The notes beneath the pieces were generated by a model. It was not told where the DNA came from and searched no databases. It saw only the letters and a program-made list of their open reading frames with translations. The position numbers were made by a program, and so were the translations under genes. Below, piece after piece: positions 60,350 through 64,000 of a stretch of DNA of 64,000 nt. Location of the stretch: positions 165,001 to 229,000 of the forward strand of contig CAJHZI010000278.1 of assembly GCA_905160935.1 (NCBI GenBank), written 5' to 3'. Origin of the DNA: Enchytraeus crypticus (Eukaryota; Annelida; Clitellata; Enchytraeida; Enchytraeidae). How positions within the stretch are numbered: position 1 is the first letter of the stretch; every line of letters starts with the position of its first letter.

Positions 60350-62543
60350 ATGTCTGACTGCGGTGACTATTTCATCAAACTCTGTCAACTGATGATCGAC
60401 GTGCAGCGGCTTCGTCAAGTCACAATTTTGACTGGAAGTAAAGCTGAGCTTGAAGAAACCATGAACTGCGTGAATAAATTTGTTGGCTCAGATTTATCTG
60501 ATGTTGAAGTAATGTTTTACCATTATGATTCATATGTCTTTTCTGCATCGGTTGGTGTAACAGCTCATTTCAGAGGTGAGATGATTATATACGAGACTGA
60601 TGGAATACAACCAGGCTATGTTCGTCTGATGCGTGGATGTTGTGATGAAGAAGTTCTAGGGAGAGAATTTAATTTAGGCGTAGATGGTCCATACATGGAC
60701 CATCCCATTAGAGTACAGGATAGGAATATCCTTATGATAAATGGCCGTACTGAAGACGAGGTTAAGAATTCTTCTGCTGAGGCAGACTATGCGCACGCCA
60801 TTCACAGCCCGTACCGGCCTCATGAAGCTGATGGATGGATTGCTAGACAACGATCACGTGACTCTCTATCACATGACGTCATCAGACGTATTGTACGTTA
60901 TGGATGTGATTTTGTAAACGCCTCACACAAGGGACACATAGAACATGATAAACATCATGAATGGAGATGCTCATTCTCTGTGGCAGAGTTGATACTGATC
61001 AAGAACTGGACCAGACAACAGAGAGCTGTGTACAGTACAATAAGATTTCTACATAAGAGGAGCAGTCACAACACTGGACGAGAGTCTCACTTGTGTACAT
61101 ATCACTATAAAACACTGATGCTCTGGGCTGTTGAAACAAAGCCACATCGTTTCTGGGATGATGCAGTTCTAATTGATTCAGTACGTGCTCTACTGATGGA
61201 CATGATACGCTGCCTGAAGATGAAATGTTTGTATCACTACTTTATACCAACAAATAATTTCTTTGATCATCTCCTCTCTGAGGACCTCTCTGGTGATGTT
61301 AAAGCTCTTATGTGTATACACGAGGATGCTGATTTCATACACATTCTATTAGAACGGCGTTTGCTTGAAGAATTGATCGTTAACTGTAGAAGAGCATTTA
61401 TCACAATTTCTCAAAATATTTTCAATACATTTAAAGTCAACAATTATTTTGCACCTGTGCTGCGTCGCCATATATTTAAGGATCTTCGACGAGAAAAGAC
61501 AAAGCTACAGAACAGCGTTACCAATGAATTAAAGACTGCCTACGGGTTAGTTAGACAAGCAATGCCTAAGTGTAATAATCCAATCGCTAATTCAGTTACT
61601 AAATGTAGTGACTGTTACATTAATGGATTACAAGATCAAGAAGAGGGAGAAAGTGAGAGAGATGAAAAAGTGACTAAAATATTTAACATTAACTCAGAAT
61701 TTGAACGACTATTTTCTGAGAACTATCCACAAAATCCTAAAGTCGAAGACTACACGTCATGGCTTCGACATTGTGCATCTGTCGGGGTGGAGAACGGAAC
61801 AGGCAAAGTGTCCACATCGATTAAGCAGCTGAAACATTTATTATATTTTCGTGGTTATCGATGCAGCTTTAAAAGCGATTCTGTGGTATCATTCAATTCA
61901 GCAGATAAACTTGTTCATATTGGAACAGAGTCACAATACGAGACTGATGAGAATTGTTTGAATGATCTGTTTCTCACAACATGTTGCTACATTCCCTTTT
62001 TGATATTTTAAAAGGTTTAGTCCGCTATAGGGAATTCAGTTCCCACTGTACCGATATCCACTGTACTCTCCCACTGTACCGATATTCTGGTTCATCAACA
62101 AAGCTTACACAGCCAACATCTACTACTCACTTCTCTCTGACTACGAGACCACAGTCAAGATATGTGATCAGATGATCAGAGCTTTTAATACGTCACGGCG
62201 TAATAAAGAATTTTCAGAGCAAGGTCTCCCATTTCTTCTCTCCACACAGTGGATAGAGATGTACGACAGAGAGACACAACAGGTTCTTGGTCTAGCAGCT
62301 CTCTGTTGATTTGTCATACATGGATCAGACAATCGACCTATTCATCTTCCTGTCTGTTCTGCGATGTTATACGCTCTCTACCTCAAGTCACGCTGTGCGT
62401 CATACACTGATGGATGGTGGAGCTCAAGAACATAATCTGCTTGTAATGAGTATGATAATCATATAAGAAGTTGTCGTAATAGTGAATCGATTTTCCTCAA
62501 CGGAAAAAGTGCCTTGCGCGCTGCACATGTTATGTCCCGATGA
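60350..62543 (+). pseudogene. Mab-21/cGAS-like nucleotidyltransferase, copy 3 (3' disrupted)
   Basis: Open from MSDCGDYF for 553 codons: LTGSKAEL, SDVEVM (the second acidic residue is Glu, D-x-E), RPHEADGWIARQRS, EWRCSFSVAELILIKNW, YHYKTLMLWAVETKP. A one-base deletion near 62.0 kb gives a stop at 62009-62011. A short tandem duplication follows (CCCACTGTACCGATAT, 62.04-62.09 kb), and another stop lies at 62307-62309 where copy 2 has TATAGG. The C-terminal region (LPVCPVQ) is thus lost. It could encode a truncated protein with the nucleotidyltransferase part, but it is more likely a pseudogene. Confidence 0.87.
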
Positions 62544-63030
62544 AGCTTCAGGTTCATCTAAGGTTGCGTTCATGTATTTCATGGATATGCTAAAGTTTTC
62601 TAATACTACTTCCTTTGAAATTTATCTGCATCCTGTCAGGCCGTATCTTATGACACATGCAGTTAATTGTTGGTCTATTCTGTAGTGACTCGGACACGAC
62701 ACGGAACAGTATTTAGTATTATGCGATATATTCCAAAGCTACAACAAAGCTTAGCTGTGGTGTAACATTATAAGAGATAAGAAACCTATGTCCTACTGTT
62801 ATTATTATTGTTATTATTATTATTACTATTGTTACTTTTGCTATTACTATTATTATTATTACTTTTTGTTACCGAGGTGTAAAGAACCTGGGGTTTGATT
62901 AAAACGATTCAACGATTATTATTACTAGTACTATTATTATTAAAATTTATATTAATAAATGATATTTTTAATTTGCTACTGTCCTGTGTGACAGTTTTAT
63001 AATTAATAAAATATACCTCTATTGCGTTCA
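62544..63030. other. 3' flank of Mab-21-like copy 3
   Basis: Nearly the same text as 41.44-41.99 kb. ATT repeats at 62.80-62.86 kb. No gene. Confidence 0.55.
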
Positions 63031-63109
63031 GTCAAATGGCACCTGTGCACAGATTTAAGTGTAACTATGAGCTCTGCACATCGTTTACACATATATTGCA
63101 CTCGGCACT

Positions 63110-63275
63110 GCATAGCACTATTTGGCACCACATTGCTCTATAAGGCGGCACCACTTAGCAATACATGGCACCACTCTGCACAATTTGACACCACTCTGCA
63201 CTACATGGCACCACTCTGCACTACATGGCACCACTTTTCACTACATGACACTACTTTGCACCACATATCATACAC
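63110..63275. repeat. ~19-bp minisatellite
   Basis: About eight imperfect units of CACCACTCTGCACTACATGG. The frames through it (TTLHYMAPLC) are artefacts. Confidence 0.9.
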
Positions 63276-63409
63276 TACTTTTCATTTTGTTTGCTATCTC
63301 TAATGTTAACGGGTTGAATTCAGTTCAAGAACAACTCTTCTTTTGTTGACAGCAGCTTGTGTCTCCACAGTATTTACTGTATATTTTGTAGCGTACTGAC
63401 TTGAGCCAG

Positions 63410-63530
63410 TGGCTAAGTCGGTAAGATACTCGACCGCGGGTCAGCATGTGCGGGGTTCAAATCCTGGACTCGCCCGTCACTGACATCGCTTTCGAGTGAG
63501 AAAACTGACGTTAGCATTAGCTTTCTTTAA
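63410..63530 (+). mobile_element. tRNA-derived SINE family 1, well preserved
   Basis: GAGCCAGTGGCTAAGTCGGT (A box), GTGCGGGGTTCAAATCCTGG (B box), CGTCACTGACATCGCTTTCG. No tRNA acceptor stem or mature 3' end, so it is a SINE. Confidence 0.88.
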
Positions 63531-63539
63531 CTCCATAAT

Positions 63540-63750
63540 GTGCGATGAAATCTTCTTCTTCTAGTGCACTGCCTAACGGCAGGTCCATGGCATATGTTTC
63601 AGATATTTAGGACACAAGTTAATATTACGTAGGCCACTGTTGGTAAGAAGTTAAAAGCATAGGATAAAAATATGTGGAAGAGTTGTATGACATGGACTTG
63701 CCAATAGGCAATAGGTGCACTAAGAGAGAGAGAGAGAGAGGGAGAGAGAG
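63540..63750 (+). mobile_element. LINE family R remnants (one inverted, one direct) before Mab-21-like copy 4
   Basis: An inverted 3' signature (GTGCACTGCCTAACGGCAGG, 63.56-63.59 kb) is followed by a direct one: TTTCAGATATTTAGGACACA to CATGGACTTGCCAATAGGCA, GTGCACTAAG and a GA repeat. The direct part matches the remnant at 19.08 kb. Confidence 0.75.
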
Positions 63751-63789
63751 AGCTAGAGAGAGAGTGATTAGCTGTCTACATTATGTGTT

Positions 63790-63813
63790 GCATATTTTGC
63801 TCAGGATCACAAG
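63790..63813 (+). promoter_or_regulatory. Splice acceptor and leader of Mab-21-like copy 4
   Basis: TATTTTGCTCAG/GATCACAAG before the ATG. AG at 63803-63804. Confidence 0.55.
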
Positions 63814-64000
63814 ATGTCTGACTGTGATGAAGATTTCATCAAATTCTGTCAACTGATGATCGACATGCAACGACTTTATGAGGTGCGAATTTTGACTGGA
63901 AGTAAAGCTGAGGTGAAAGAAATCTCTACCCACCTTGATGCATTTGCTGACGCAGATTCATCTGATATTGACCTAATGGGATACGATCGAGATTCATACG
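63814..64000 (+). CDS. Mab-21/cGAS-like nucleotidyltransferase, copy 4 (partial, runs off the window)
   Basis: 62 codons, open to the edge: MSDCDEDFIKFCQLMIDMQR, LTGSKAEV, SSDIDLM. GS and DxD are intact. It lies only about 3.5 kb after copy 3 with no calsyntenin half between, so the array changes period here. Confidence 0.85.
   Translation, partial: MSDCDEDFIKFCQLMIDMQRLYEVRILTGSKAEVKEISTHLDAFADADSSDIDLMGYDRDSY

Noticed and set aside
63022-63349. + strand ORFs of 75-93 codons
   Set aside because: They translate the ~19-bp CACCACTCTGCACTACATGG minisatellite.
63410-63530. Possible functional tRNA
   Set aside because: Good A and B boxes, but the flanks continue into the SINE body shared by at least eight copies, with no mature tRNA 3' end.

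Overview
The window is eukaryotic nuclear DNA, most likely from a marine invertebrate. The protein flavour and the retroelement mix suggest a lophotrochozoan such as a mollusc, brachiopod or annelid, but the sequence does not fix the species. It is AT-rich, full of microsatellites and minisatellites, and carries spliced genes with GT/AG introns, non-LTR retrotransposon fragments and several SINE families. There is no sign of prokaryotic organisation.

Layout. From 1 to about 16.8 kb there is a repeat-dominated region with no intact gene: satellites (0.5-1.15 kb), truncated LINEs of at least four kinds (3.2-8.1, 8.2-10.9, 12.8-15.4 kb), tRNA-derived SINEs and long TA/TC arrays. From about 16.8 kb to the end there is a large tandem repeat with a period near 20 kb. 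Each full unit carries, in order, an upstream block with a 5S-rRNA-derived SINE and a LINE 3' tail, an uninterrupted Mab-21/cGAS-like nucleotidyltransferase gene on the + strand, a 3' flank with minisatellites, and on the - strand the C-terminal half of a calsyntenin gene.

The Mab-21-like copies are at 19.29-21.46 kb (2-nt frameshift), 38.99-41.17 kb (intact, 725 codons), 60.35-62.54 kb (frameshift and stops near the 3' end) and 63.81 kb to the window edge (open, partial). The two calsyntenin copies (A, 26.26-35.62 kb; B, 48.00-56.74 kb) each have 11 exons with matching lengths and phases, except for an in-frame 9-nt difference in exon 9. They encode everything from just after the cadherin repeats to the stop codon: the LG/ConA-like domain, the transmembrane helix, two W-acidic kinesin-light-chain-binding motifs and the acidic tail. 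I found no cadherin or signal-peptide exon in the window. Copy B looks the more conserved; copy A has changes at positions invariant in vertebrate calsyntenins.

The two units serve as each other's empty-site control, so several LINE/SINE insertions can be placed after the duplication. The most unusual structural theme is repeated duplication of exon edges, mainly the acceptor plus the first tens of exon bases, next to TGAT-type microsatellites in the calsyntenin introns. At exon 3 the duplicated acceptors lie 66 and 96 nt apart and the reading frame stays open through them, so alternative acceptors could insert extra peptide into the LG domain.
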